Origin: Ophiodon elongatus
Taxonomy: Eukaryota; Chordata; Actinopteri; Perciformes; Hexagrammidae
DNA: 64,000 nucleotides
NCBI GenBank assembly: GCA_016806645.1
Contig: JACSYO010002172.1
Coordinates: forward strand, 1,191,990-1,255,989
Direction: 5' to 3'
Below the pieces are notes generated by a model, which did no database searches, was not told the DNA's origin, and saw only the letters and a program-made list of their open reading frames with translations. The position numbers and the translations under genes are program-made. Below are positions 49,955 through 60,935 of this stretch, piece after piece. How positions within the stretch are numbered: position 1 is the stretch's first letter; each line of letters opens with the position of its first letter.

Positions 49955-50240
49955 CTCACACGAATAGTTCAATATTTTGGGAAATGCTCATTTGATTTCT
50001 TGTCAAGAGTAACGTGAAATGCTGTGTGAAACCAGTTAGCTTAGCACAAATACTGAAACGGGGAAGCAGCTAGTTAATAAGTACAAAAAGTGAATGAATA
50101 AAACAAACAGGTTATAATGTGGGTGTGTCTTGAAAATCAGGCACATTTGTTTTACCTTGGACAGAGTTATGCTAGCTGTTTCCCATTGCTTCTAGTCTTT
50201 GTGCTAAGCTAAGCTGGCTGTGGCTTCATATGTATCGTGC
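49955..50240. repeat. Inverted pair of a dispersed repeat
   Basis: CCAGTTAGCTTAGCACAAAT with GGGGAAGCAGCTAG at 50031-50075 is repeated in reverse complement at 50175-50220 (GCTAGCTGTTTCCCATTGCT, TTTGTGCTAAGCTAAGCTGG). The arms are about 45 bp and imperfect. The phrase family is a common fish repeat, also seen in traces at 17790 and 18330. Confidence 0.6.
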
Positions 50241-51439
50241 AGATATTTGAATGCATTTCAGAGTTTCTCTAAATGTCTTTCTACTATTTAAGGCCACGGT
50301 AAACTTGAATATCATCAGCCTCAGTTCAGTCATCCATTGAATCGTGGAAATGACCTCCAACCTTGTGTTGAGCCTGAAATGAAGCCCTGATCTAGACTTG
50401 GTGAAGACTACTGGCTAGCTGGATGCTTGGCTGTCACAGCCATCATCTTGCCTGTTGCCTGCTGACTTCCTGGCCTGCACACTCTTTGGCTGAACAGAGT
50501 AATAGTGGCGAGCTGATGGGCTAGAAGAGCTGATTTGGTGGCTGGCTCACTGGCACTACTAGTTAAAGTGGATGGAATGTCTGGCCTGCTGTGGCTGTGT
50601 CTCTGCCTGGCTTTATTTTGGCAAGTTCTCCTTGTGACTCACTGGTGGCGTGACCGGTTATACAGTCTAGTCTCCTGGGTATATTGGCTGACTCATCGGC
50701 TTAGTGACAGCCTTGTGCTGGTTCTGTTTCAGAGAGTAACCATCACTGATGCGGTTTTGCTTTGGCCCCTTAGTTTCAATTCAGAAAAATCTTAAAGGGG
50801 CATTCCACCGATTTTCCGTATCAATTTAATCAACATGAGGAGTACTACTAAGCCTGTGAAAACATAATAATGTTTTGATGATGATGTCATTGGGTTTATC
50901 TTGGAGACTACACATTTTCAATGAAAGCCTACAGTACAAACTAATGTTGTTTATGGACCTTAAACTAAGACCCAACCCCAACATGTTAGGGGTATCATTT
51001 TTTCCATCATAGGCTTGACAGGAAATGGAGAATCATGTCAAAGGCTCTGAGGTGAACTTGAAATGGGGACCTTGCAGTTAGAAGTCAACACTGTAAACCT
51101 TTGGTTATGAAGGCTCCCCGTACTTCACTACGACCCTCACTGGTGCTGCTGCTTTGCTTCATGTCATCCACTAATGCAGTGCCCATAAACACACGTCTGC
51201 TCAGAATGGGCTGAATGCTTGGACTGTGGTGTTTCTGCTTGCAGATTTATCAAGAACTGCTCATACAAACAATGTCACACTGATGACTACATTTACCTGA
51301 AAAAGAAATGTTACTGGTTATGTTACAGATTCAGATTTGACTAACAGCTTATAACAATTTAAATATGATGCATTATTATTCATGAAACTATCAAGCATTT
51401 TTATTAGCATGGAAAGCTCCATCTTGAACAGAGTTAAGT
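50241..51439. other. Intergenic, no gene seen
   Basis: Contains a stretch rich in GGCTGGCT-like words (50410-50700) that opens an 86-codon ORF without known domain. Nothing further. Confidence 0.4.
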
Positions 51440-52625
51440 ACATTTAAGTACACAATAATAATAATAATAATAATTAATTTAATTTATAACGCACTCTTCA
51501 TTCATAAGAATCTCAGAGTGCACAGAGCCAGTACATAGTACATAGTTAAAACAGACTATATTAAAACATAGTTAAAACAGACTATATTTAAAAACATAGT
51601 TAAAACAGACTATAGTTAAAAACATAGTTAAAAACAGACTATATTTAAAAACATAGTTAAAACAGACTATATTTAAAAACATAGTTAAAACAGACTATAA
51701 TAAAGAAAGAAATAGCTGACAGATTTAACACAGAGTAAAAAACGCCTTCCTGAATAAAAAGGTTTTTAGGCCGGTCTTAAAAGAGTCCAGTGTCTGTGTT
51801 GCCCTCATGTGTTCAGGGAGACTGTTCCAAAGCCACGGTGCTGCCGAGCAAAAGGCCCGGTCCCCCATGGTGGAGCTCGGTGTTGGGGACCCGGTCCCCC
51901 ACGATGTGGAGCTTGGTGTTGGGGACCCGAAGGAGCGATCTGTTTGTGGACCTGAGGGTGCGGGTGGAGGTTTGGGGAGTGACGAGTTCCTGTAGGTAGG
52001 GAGGTGCATGTCCGTTTATGCATTCATGGGTGAGTAGTAGGACTTTGTAGTCAATCCGGAATGAGACAGGGAGCCAGTGTACTGAGTGTAGGATGGGTGT
52101 TATGTGCTCATGTTTACGGACTCTCATCAGGATCCTGGCAGCGCTGTTTTGTATGTATCGTAGTTTTTTGATGTTCTTGGCAGTGACCCCGGTGAAAAGT
52201 GAATTACAGTAGTCCAGTCTTGAGGAGATAAAGGCGTGGACGAGCTTCTCTGCATCTGGCAGGGTTAAAGTTGGGCGGAGTTTGGAGATGTTTTTAAGAT
52301 GATAAAAGGAGGTTTTGCATAGGTATTTTATGTGGTCATTAAAGGTCAGGTGAGGGTCAAACCTAACTCCCAGATTGGTAACTGTGGAGGAGAGGGGTAT
52401 GACCTGACTGTCAAAGGTGAGATGAGTTATGGAGGATGACTGAACCTGGTGTGGAGTGCCAACAAGGAGGGCTTCGGTTTTGTTTCTGTTTAACTGGAGA
52501 AAGTTGTTGCTCATCCACGCCTTTATCTCCCCAAGACAGGCGGTGAGACATGACATGGCTGCAGAGGGGCTTGGGGCAGTTTTTATGTAGAGCTGTGTGT
52601 CATCACTGTGCTGATAATACTCTTC
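51440..52625 (-). mobile_element. 5'-truncated LINE, worn reverse-transcriptase C-terminal half
   Basis: The minus-strand frame starts inside the catalytic box (HSDDTQLYI where YADDTQLY is expected), so truncation falls exactly at the RT active site. It continues with NRNKTEALLVG, SRLDYCNSLF, NSAARILMR and HSVHWLPVSFRIDYK. Near 51865-51940 a 35/36-nt tandem duplication (repeating VPNTKLH / VPNTELH) shifts the frame; the true C-terminus (WNSLPEHMR, LKTFLFRKAF) lies in another frame ending at 51725. The 3' UTR (51480-51720) contains a tandem repeat, and an (AAT)n tail sits at 51453-51475. L2/CR1-type by motif style. Confidence 0.85.
51532..51705. repeat. AT-rich ~27-bp tandem repeat in LINE 3' UTR
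   Basis: About six copies of ACATAGTTAAAACAGACTAT plus ATTTAAAA, with small length differences. Confidence 0.9.
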
Positions 52626-53683
52626 ACTTGATGTAAATATTTGCACGCAGGACTTTTGTTGTGTGGTATTAATAGTTTGACTAATAGATAATAGTTGTAC
52701 TTCAGAGAACGTTTTTAGTTTATAACAGCTAAGTTTTATTATATTTTCATGTGAAAAAATAACCGTTTGATTCCCAATATGTGGTCAGTTTATCCAAATA
52801 AAGCCAGTTTGTAAATTTGCGACAGTTGATTTGGGAGATGTGAGAGCCGTCACAGGATGCCTTGAAACCGGTCCATTCAGTGAACACATGATGTGAACAG
52901 TGTGATGGTAAAAGCATACTTAATATTTCAAACGGAATCACAGGCTCAGGTGGCCGGGGCCAGCTAAGTCAATGAGTCGCTGTCTGCCCATTATGAACCA
53001 CAAGCTGAACTACAGAGCCCGGAGGCTCCGCCCCTGCTGCTGCACAGAGCGCTGTGTGCTGGTTTATTCAAAGTTTATTAATATTAAATATGTTGTGTTT
53101 CCAAATTGCACCAAATTCGAAAAAGATTCCCCTGCAGTACACCTACCAAGTGTGAAGGAGAGGAGATGAGGAGAGAAGGAGGGGAGGAGGGCAAGAGGGG
53201 AGGAGGACAGGAGGACAGGTCAAACAAACAGGACTTTTACTCAGGGGACTGGTGTTTGTGTCCCGTGTGAAACCAAAACGTAAGTGATTTTTACTGATGA
53301 CATTAAGTCATGTGACTTTACGTGACTTCAGCCTGAAGATGAACAGGTCTCAGCATCTGGTGGGGAGACTGAAACCAGAAGAGTCTCTTACAGCAGCAGA
53401 TCAATACCCACAGCTTTGGAATGCAGTAATATGTGGGTGTCCGTATACATTTGACCATGTGGTATATTTTCTTGGATAGAATAGAAAATGTAAATGACAA
53501 CATTGCCACATGGAGACTGAAGCAGTGGATTGTATGAAGTGTGTTCTCTGGAGTGATACTCTACACTGAGATAAATAAGTAAATGAAACTGTCGTTTACT
53601 GTCAAGTTGTGTGAAACAATAAAAAATAGACATTATTTATTCATGCGGTATGAAAGCAACAAAGCAACACAGGCAGACACCGC
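52626..53683. other. Intergenic between LINE and the efnb2 3' end
   Basis: No gene seen. Bases 53210-53290 (GGTCAAACAAACAGGAC, GGTGTTTGTGTCCCGTGTGA) resemble the interior of TIR family 1. A purine-rich GGAGGAGG tract lies at 53155-53215. Confidence 0.45.
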
Positions 53684-53700
53684 GTCCATAGGAAAAACAT

Positions 53701-53706
53701 TTTATT
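53701..53706 (-). terminator. Poly(A) signal AATAAA for efnb2
   Basis: The mRNA-sense sequence is CAATAAAATG. A GT-rich element (CGGTGTCTGCCTGTGTTG, 53682-53665) follows at the usual spacing, so cleavage is expected near 53685. Confidence 0.6.
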
Positions 53707-54676
53707 GAAAAACATTTTCAGTTTGTAACAGACTGGTGGAATGTGTGTCATTTATCCTCACGTTGAACTTGTTTTAAATTGTTGAATGTTAAAACCATTT
53801 TTTCACAGCCTGGCCATCTCACACTGCAAGGAAAGGGAGAACGGGGCTACAGCCACCCGGTAACCATGACGTGACTAAAGAAAACCAGGGGTAGACAAAC
53901 AAATAATGCAAATATAATACTGTGTTACTCACAAACTGGACTGAAGTTAAATCATAAACGGAACAAAAAAGAAAGAAAAAGAAACTAATTCAATAAATAT
54001 TTATGGTACACACTTATGGCACAAATATGCAGCAGTCGGTTTGGCAACTTTTCTCTCATTTTTTTTAAAAACCAAATTACCATGGAAACAGTGCAAAAGG
54101 GGAGGGAGTGGGGAGGACACGGGCTTTCCATCGAGCGCTAGCTAAAATACATAGCAAAAAATTCAAATTTTATACAAAACATCTTACTTTAAGAGTTTAT
54201 AAAAAAATGTTTTTTATTGGGTTCTGGTCAATATTTACATAAGCTATTTACCAAAAAAGTAGTATGCTCTGTTTTACTGAAGTGTATTCCATTTTTCTGT
54301 ACTTTTTTTCTCCATTTACTTTCCTAAAAAGGTGAATAAGGCTATTGTAACAACCCAGGATCCATATACAATACAAACATTAATGTATTTACAGTTTCTT
54401 ACCTACAGAAGTACGGTGCAAAATTACTGAGTCAAGTGACCAAGGGCTGACCATACGAGCAAGGCATTTTACAGTAGCCTGAGGTGCTTCTCCTAGCCTT
54501 TGGGCTAAGACTCTCACAGCATCGCTACAACATTTCATAATAGGTCAAATCAAACCTGGTCAATGTTGGGAGAGCGTTAGTCGAGTGGCAGCTAAGAAAA
54601 GGACGTCAGATTCAAATAAACTAATAAGATTGTCATATTCTGCCGCAGACAGAGCAACTAAACAGCCATTTCTTTG

Positions 54677-54677
<1 letters not shown>

Positions 54678-54734
<57 letters not shown>
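54678..54734. repeat. (GT)n microsatellite in the efnb2 3' UTR
   Basis: About 28 GT units on the plus strand, (AC)n in the efnb2 transcript. Confidence 0.95.
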
Positions 54735-54735
<1 letters not shown>

Positions 54736-57280
54736 TTCTTTTCATCTTTTCTTAAATACCTGTTCAGGTGTGATATATATGCTTTTTAATGGTTTCATTT
54801 TTCACAGTTTACCTTTGAACTACGGCACATAGTTAAAACAGAAAAGGTTGAAATAATACTACAAATAATGCAGGAAAGAAAAACTAACAGCAGGCTTGTG
54901 TGACGTACTTTGCTAGTTTTGTGTCATTTGTTTGTTGTTACATCTTTCAGTGGTTAAGAACACTTTCCATGGGTGTTTTTTTTTTCAGAATCGATTAAAA
55001 AAATAAATAAGAATTGCATATTTGCAGATTTTGTAGCCTCTTAGAGGCACAAACCTCAGATCATACAAGGCTTGGCTTTTCGGTGAAATTTTGATGTTCT
55101 TTATGAACAAATGATGATGATGGGCTGATACATGCTCTGGGAACCGCTTAAGTCATGATTATGATCCTAAGCCAAAGATATTAATGGATGTGAAGTCACT
55201 GAAATAGGGACTTGCTCAACACGCGCACACACACACGTACACACATGCACAAGAGAACATGAAAGGTGTGTATGAGGAGAGTCAGGGGCACTGGGTGTTC
55301 ATGAGAATTATCCTTTGGGAGATGCTACACTGAGTGAGTGTGGGAGACACAGCTACTCTGCCCTTGTGTACACCAATGTGAGCTATTTTGGGACAGATAA
55401 GTCTACTCCCCCTCGTGCCGGGGCCCAGGCTGCCCTGCCCTGGTCATCTTTCCCTCTGGCCCTGTGTCTGTGGACGAGAGCGCATTAAAATATGGGAGAT
55501 ATGAAATAATCAAAAACCTAAATTGCATAATGTGCACTTCTACCATAACATTACTTCTTCTTCTTCCTTTCCATACGGCCTGACAACACCTGTGTTCTAT
55601 GTGTTTATCATAAATAAATTCTGCTTTTTATTTCATTTTTCATCTTTGTAGTGTCCTTTTTTTTCAATGTACATCTATAATGTCAAAAAAGAGAGAAGTA
55701 AATCAAATACTCACAATATGGAAATGCTAATGGCGATTAAGAAACAGTGACAATGTAAGGAGATGTCCCTGTGCTTTTTTTAAACAGGAATAGGAGAGCA
55801 CCGGCCACGCTGATTCTGGGCCCTGAGGGCACCCTTAATCATCATTGGACCCCCGGGGGTAAACATTACAGTACCTAGAGCTGTCTCAGCCAGCTACGCT
55901 AACCTCAACTAGATCTCGGGCCTCTTCTTCACCTGATGCGAAAAATGGCAGTAAGGCGAATTGGATTTCTTATTGCCCCTAACACTTTCCCGTGTGAAAA
56001 GCCCAGGTGTAGAGAAGTTGAGGCGAGCCCTCACTACTAAATCTGACGGGATGCAGCTGCTCTCCCATCTCTAGCTAACACTGTGTCTCTCTGTGACTGC
56101 TGTGAAGAGTGGAGGTACCAAAAAGGGGTTAAAAGTGCTGCTCTATGTATATGAAAGTCCTCCACTCTTCCCAGGAGCCACCTGGGCAGACCTCTCGGGC
56201 GAGAGGGCGCAAATTGAAAGAAAGTCCTCGCTCACGCTCTCGCCACTCCTACCCACTGTTGGGTAACTTGTGTTTGAACGTCACATACAACTTAACTTGT
56301 CACTAAAGGAAAAGAAAACCTCTATCCGCATTTGAACTACACCAGGATATGAAAACCAGATACGACCAGAAACAAGGTTGACAGTACAAAAAAAAAAACA
56401 ATGTTTCCTCCTTAAGACCTTCAAATAGCATCTGAAAGAAGTGATTTGCTGAAAACATATCTGGGAGGAATGGTGTAATCCACACTTAAACCCAAACAGT
56501 TCACATTGAATGGTGAGACAGTGTGTCTGTGTGTGTGGGTGGATGTGTGTATATGTGATGGTGAGCATGTGGGTGGCAGGGTGAATGGTGATCTCCGTGA
56601 GTCAGTCAGGAAAGTCCCAGAGAGGAGCGCTGTGAGAATCTCTCTCCGTCCTCCTCGTCCGACTGGTGAATCCACAGAGTCTCTCTGGCTAGTGAGCATC
56701 AAGGGAGGGCAGCCATTTTGTGAGTTCATGGTCAGCCCGTATTCTCCTTTACTTCTCCTCCTCACTCCTTTTTTTTGTCTCTTTCCCTCTCTTTTTCCAA
56801 GCAGTAGTCTCTCTTATGGTGAAGCCACTAATTCCTTCCCCTCCTCTCATGCCAGCAAACCTTCACGTTCATACATCCCTCCATCCCTCCATCCGGCCCA
56901 TCCTAGACAAAGAAAAACAAGCACACTGTGCATCCGTCTGACTCTCTGATCCCACAACACTCAGTTCCCTCAAAAACAAAACAGGGAGCAGCATTGGGGA
57001 AAGAAGAGATCGTCCTGTCTATTTCCAAAGAGCCCCAGAGAGCAGCAGCGGTAGCCTTCTCTCCGGCTCTCACCCATCCCGTCCGCACCGACTGGGACCA
57101 AACCAGAGCGACAAGGTTTCAGCAAAGCTTTGATAAAGAAAAAAGTAGTGACAAAACATCAGAGACGAGGAGGAGGAGTCGACAAAAAGAGAAAGAGCGT
57201 GCCATTGGCGCCAGCCAAAACTAAAAACCCGCTCTGCCCGGGATTGTTCCAGTTTGTCTCTTGCTTTTAAAAGTTCCACC

Positions 57281-57687
57281 TCAGACCTTGTAATAGATGT
57301 TGGCCGGACTCTGAGGCGGCATCTCCTGAACGATGTAGACCGGGTGGCCGTAGTCGCCGCTGACCTTCTCGTAGTGCGGGCAGAAGACGCTGTCAGCAGT
57401 CCTGAGCGGGATGATGATGTCGCTGGGCTCCGAGCCGTTATTGTTCCCGCCTCCTCCGCTCCGTTTGGGCGTGGCCAGCGTGCTCAGAGACAGCGTGGCC
57501 GCGTGCTGCGGCGAGTGCTTGCGGTGCCGCCGCCGGTACTTGAGCAGCAGCAGGACCAGCATGATGATGATGATGATGAAAATGACGCTGCCTGAAGCGA
57601 TGCCAACGAAGATGGCCACCTCGGAGCCGATGATGCTGGAGGACTTTCCACTGTTGTCATTGTCACTGCTTTCTCTGGGTGCTACAC
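57281..57687 (-). CDS. efnb2: efnb2 last coding exon (stem end, transmembrane, cytoplasmic tail)
   Basis: The acceptor is CTCTGTCTCCCAG before 57687. The exon encodes a Ser/Asp/Asn-rich juxtamembrane stem (APRESSDNDNSGKSSSIIG), the helix VAIFVGIASGSVIF followed by five Ile and MLVLLLL, the stop-transfer KYRRRHRKHSPQH, a Ser/Thr stretch LSLSTLATPKRS, an expanded GGGG before NNNGSEPSD, and the conserved C-terminus with PHYEKVSGDYGHPVY, used by SH2 proteins such as Grb4 when phosphorylated, and YYKV, the PDZ ligand. The stop is TGA at 57283-57281. The Ile run is encoded by pure ATC repeats. ORFs on the opposite strand here are shadows. Confidence 0.96.
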
Positions 57688-60600
57688 CTGGGAGACAGAG
57701 GGAGGCAAACGTGAGTCAAATGACTAAATGAGCCGTGGGTTCGGTCAAGTCAAGCTATAATTATATTGTGAAAAACATGTCACTTACAGCAGCAAAACAG
57801 AAAATTGAGGGGTCGGGGTGTCGGGGTGCCCGTCTGAAGGCATTACAGCGAGAGGTGAGGGGCGCTAATCATCCAAATGGGGATAACAACACACACACCC
57901 GGGCGATCCTTCCACGAAGGTTGTGCACACAAAGTAAATGTGTCTGCGTGACGTGAGCATGATTTGGGGCTTTGGAAAGTTACAAAAATGTCACCAGTGG
58001 GGTGTAGGGGAACGAGTTCTCAGATGCTAAAAACACTTGAGTTCAGAATCTTACTGACGCCTTTAAAGGAAAGAAAAGGAAGCAGTGTTTTGGTCTTTTC
58101 CTGCCTCTCCTTTTCATTCCTCACAATCTTTTCATCACGTCACAGTGAAGGTGTCTGGAACAGGCCAGCAGCACAGCGGCTGAGAGTGAAGCCTGCCTAT
58201 AGAGGGCTTTTGTATAAAGGTCACATTCGATTGGTGGCTATTCAAATTCAGCCGGTGAAGACGGCAACCTTGAAACTAGCGCAAGCGCAGCCTGATAGGA
58301 GATACAATGGCTCGGTAGATACAAGCAAATGGCACTTAAATAAATTGCATTTTGAAAGACATAAAAAGTAACTTCGGTTTCTAACTAACAGCCCCAGAGG
58401 GAAGCAAATGGGAAAGAAGGATTTGATGTCATCATGAGGCATCAATTATGAAACCCAAGCTGGGCTCTGAATCCCAGCGATGGGCATTCTGGTTAACGTC
58501 CAACACCTTGAGGGTGGGTGTGTTCTGTTCTCCCCCGGACAGGAACGTGTTCCCTGTGTCTCCCTGTCTGCTGCTGTTCTCCTGAGGACCTGAAATGGTC
58601 TCTGCTGTGGTAGGAGGAGTGGATACAGGATGGCAGGCAGCCCAAAGCAAGGAAACCTTGCGTTGTTTTACAAGGGGATTATGCTGCCTCAGACGCTCTG
58701 CCCAGAGCACTCTGACGCCCATATGCTCCCGATAGCTGCCGGGATGGACGGCTGAGGCATAAAAAAAGCAGGAGACAGTAAGATGGAGAGAGCAAGATAC
58801 TGATGCCTGCAGATAAAAGGTGCCAGCATGGATTTAACAGGCGGAATGGCCAATCTGCATGCTCAATGTTAAGGCACATTTGGGAGTGAAAACATAAAGA
58901 GTGAGGTGAGGCCCTCAATGAGCCAAGGCACGGGAGGGAAGGACGGAGGACTGCTGATATAGGTCAGCTTGTTTTTCTTCTTGGGCCCTTCCTGTTTCAT
59001 TTTTTTGGAGCACAGCTCACTGCGGAAATTGCCGGCCTGATGTTCTTGGGAGATTTTTAACTGCAATATAATAGCAGAGATAAGAGAGGTCTGCACGTAG
59101 CCACAGTTGTGATTCGGTGCAGAAACAAGTGCACGTCTGTACTAAGAGCAGGTCGTTAAAAAGATGGCAGACAACGATCAGATCATTTTCCTGAAAATGT
59201 CACTTAAGCAGCGGGTTGAGGCTGGAATGTGGCCAGCATGGAGATACCTTATAAGTCCTTGAGAGGCCGGAGATGCCTATCAGTTTTATGGGCAACATTC
59301 AATTACTGGCTGATGAATAGCTGATGTTTCTTTCCTTCACTTTCACACGCACATCTCAGTGACTTGCAAACTCACACACACACACGCGCCTTCTTAGCGT
59401 TATCTGCTCTCAGCTGGCTGAACAATCTAACGCCCAAATGCCAAACTGTTTCGATAAATCCTCCACGCAATTACCAATTTCCTGAGATTTAAGTTGCAAG
59501 TAGGTGTTCTCACCTGGTTTCTCCAGCACATCGTTGGGGTTGTAGGTCTCCTTGCCGTCTGAGTGCTTGGGCGAGTAGGGTACTCTGGTGGGGTTGTCTT
59601 TGGGTGAAATAGGGTCAGAGGGATCTGAAAATATGAGGAGAAGATGCATGGAAATTAAAGGGGAATTCTTTTTTTGTTGATGCTCATGCAAAGTCACCGG
59701 TTCAGATTGCTCCCCGTGTCAATCAGGAGTGTATCTTCGTCCCTGTTGTGCTGTGTTTTGTCTCAGCAACAAACCTACATGTGACTTCCAGGAAAATACA
59801 AAGATTCAAAAATTCTTGAACCTATAAAATGCTTCAGAAGTGCAACCAGCAGCCAAATTATCTTCAACTCGATACACATCAGGCAAAGTGTTTTTGTACA
59901 AACGGCTCTTCATGACCCAGAAATGACTGTAATCAACCATAAAGAGCAGCTGATGGCTGTTCTCTGGTTCTGCAATGGGTCCATTTGGTTCCAAATGCTG
60001 CTAAAATGTCTCTGTATTCGTGTTGCGGTTCTAATGCTGAGCAGACTCCGAAACACTCACGTTAAATGGTGGAGTAATTCACTGAGCATCTGCTGTCAGA
60101 AGCACTAGTACGAGTGACTCTATGCTTCGTCAAGCTCAACCGTAGCGAACCCACACTAAATAGTACATTTCATTTACTAAAAGCCACAGATTTGTGAGCA
60201 ACTCTTAACACTGGAGCTTATTTTCACTACTATTAAGCGGCACCTGTTCTCTCCTTTTACTTCCTCCGAGTGCAGCAGCTTCCATTAATTCCCTGACCTT
60301 CAGCGACTCTCAGTACTGCTGGAGCTGGTGTTCACGAGAGGGCCGACCCCAGGAAATGGCTTCTCTGGGTTGCAGCCGGGCAACTGATTTATGAATAATT
60401 AAGAATAGGGTCCGGTCTGTCTGGTGTGACTGCGTGGGGCTTACTTTGCATGTGTGTGTAGAATGCCCACTCAGGGATCGTGTGTGTGCGTGGGTGTCAC
60501 ACACAGGAGGAGTATGTGTTTGTGTGCCTCTAAACTAGATTTGCATGTGTAGAAATCTTTCTCGTTGAAAGGGTGTATAACAGCAGATGCTTCCAGTGCA

Positions 60601-60935
60601 CGTGTGCATGCAAGCATGCGCAATAGTGTGTGAGTGTGTTTCCACTAGATTACATCTCCTGCCCCCTCGCAGCCCCAGGTGTCATGGAGACGATGGAGCA
60701 GTATGCTGCACAGCCTCCTATGACCTTATTAGGGCATTTTCTGAGTCTCACACAATTTTTCACAACGTACTAGCGCTGCATTGTGGCTGCCTGCTCACGC
60801 CCGCAGGCACTCACCACCATAATTCAATAATACAATACTCACTTTGTCCCACTTTCATGATTATCTTCATGGACTTGGTCTTGCACACTCCCCCCTCCTG
60901 GTTGTCGATGCCCTCCATGGTGCCGTTAGATGTAG
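57281..60935 (-). CDS. efnb2: Ephrin-B2, 3' part of the coding region (three exons; 5' exons outside window)
   Basis: Ephrin-B2 is a membrane-anchored ligand of EphB receptors and EphA4/EphB4, acting in cell repulsion, artery-vein identity and neural patterning with forward and reverse signalling. The coding parts are 60935-60843, 59624-59514 and 57687-57281. All junctions have GT-AG ends, and the phases agree: 1 nt left by exons 3 and 4, 2 nt taken by exons 4 and 5. The joined product has TSNGTMEGIDNQEGGVC (end of the ephrin domain with its last conserved Cys), a stem, the transmembrane helix and an almost invariant tail ending YYKV. The family normally has five exons and about 330 residues; roughly 200 are here. 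The receptor-binding exon 2 is not between 60936 and 64000. I cannot tell efnb2a from efnb2b. Identity as ephrin-B2 rather than B1 or B3 rests on the tail, recognised from memory of the vertebrate family. Confidence 0.93.
57561..57578. repeat. Trinucleotide repeat encoding Ile in the ephrin transmembrane helix
   Basis: Six ATG units on the plus strand; read on the minus strand in the efnb2 frame it gives five ATC (Ile) codons and the start of ATG (Met) inside the transmembrane helix. Confidence 0.9.
57688..59513 (-). other. efnb2: efnb2 intron 4
   Basis: An 1826-bp intron between the donor at 59513 and the acceptor at 57688. No repeats of note and no nested gene seen; short ORFs are not supported. 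Confidence 0.85.
59514..59624 (-). CDS. efnb2: efnb2 penultimate coding exon (extracellular stem)
   Basis: A 111-nt exon between TCATATTTTCAG and GTGAGA. It encodes PSDPISPKDNPTRVPYSP and KHSDGKETYNPNDVLEKP, a Pro/Asp-rich, probably unstructured stem between the ephrin fold and the membrane. It differs strongly from the mammalian stem as I remember it, which is expected for this fast-changing part; the frame is nevertheless kept. No Cys and no transmembrane segment. Confidence 0.9.
59625..60842 (-). other. efnb2: efnb2 intron 3
   Basis: A 1218-bp intron between the donor at 60842 and the acceptor at 59625. No nested gene is seen. Confidence 0.85.
60843..60935 (-). CDS. efnb2: efnb2 exon 3 (end of the ephrin receptor-binding domain)
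   Basis: A 93-nt exon between a pyrimidine-rich acceptor ending CCCGCTGTAG and the donor GTGAGT. It encodes TSNGTMEGIDNQEGGVCKTK followed by SMKIIMKVGQ, matching the last strand of the ephrin fold, including the Cys of the second disulphide and a possible N-glycosylation site NGT. The first two bases finish a codon begun in exon 2, which lies outside the window. Confidence 0.92.

Larger units (their letters stand above)
53684..57280 (-). other. efnb2: efnb2 3' untranslated region
   Basis: This stretch follows the efnb2 stop codon (57283-57281) without any other gene and ends with a strong poly(A) signal and a GT-rich downstream element. Its length, about 3.6 kb, is in the range known for vertebrate ephrin-B2 3' UTRs. 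It is AT-rich and contains an (AC)n repeat in mRNA sense. Further TTTATT words on the plus strand (AATAAA in mRNA), near 54212 and 55627, could give shorter 3' ends. Extent is inferred from the signal, not from transcripts. Confidence 0.65.

Noticed and set aside
57254..57731. Plus-strand ORFs of 106-113 codons over the last efnb2 exon
   Set aside because: They are antisense shadows of the strongly conserved efnb2 coding frame.
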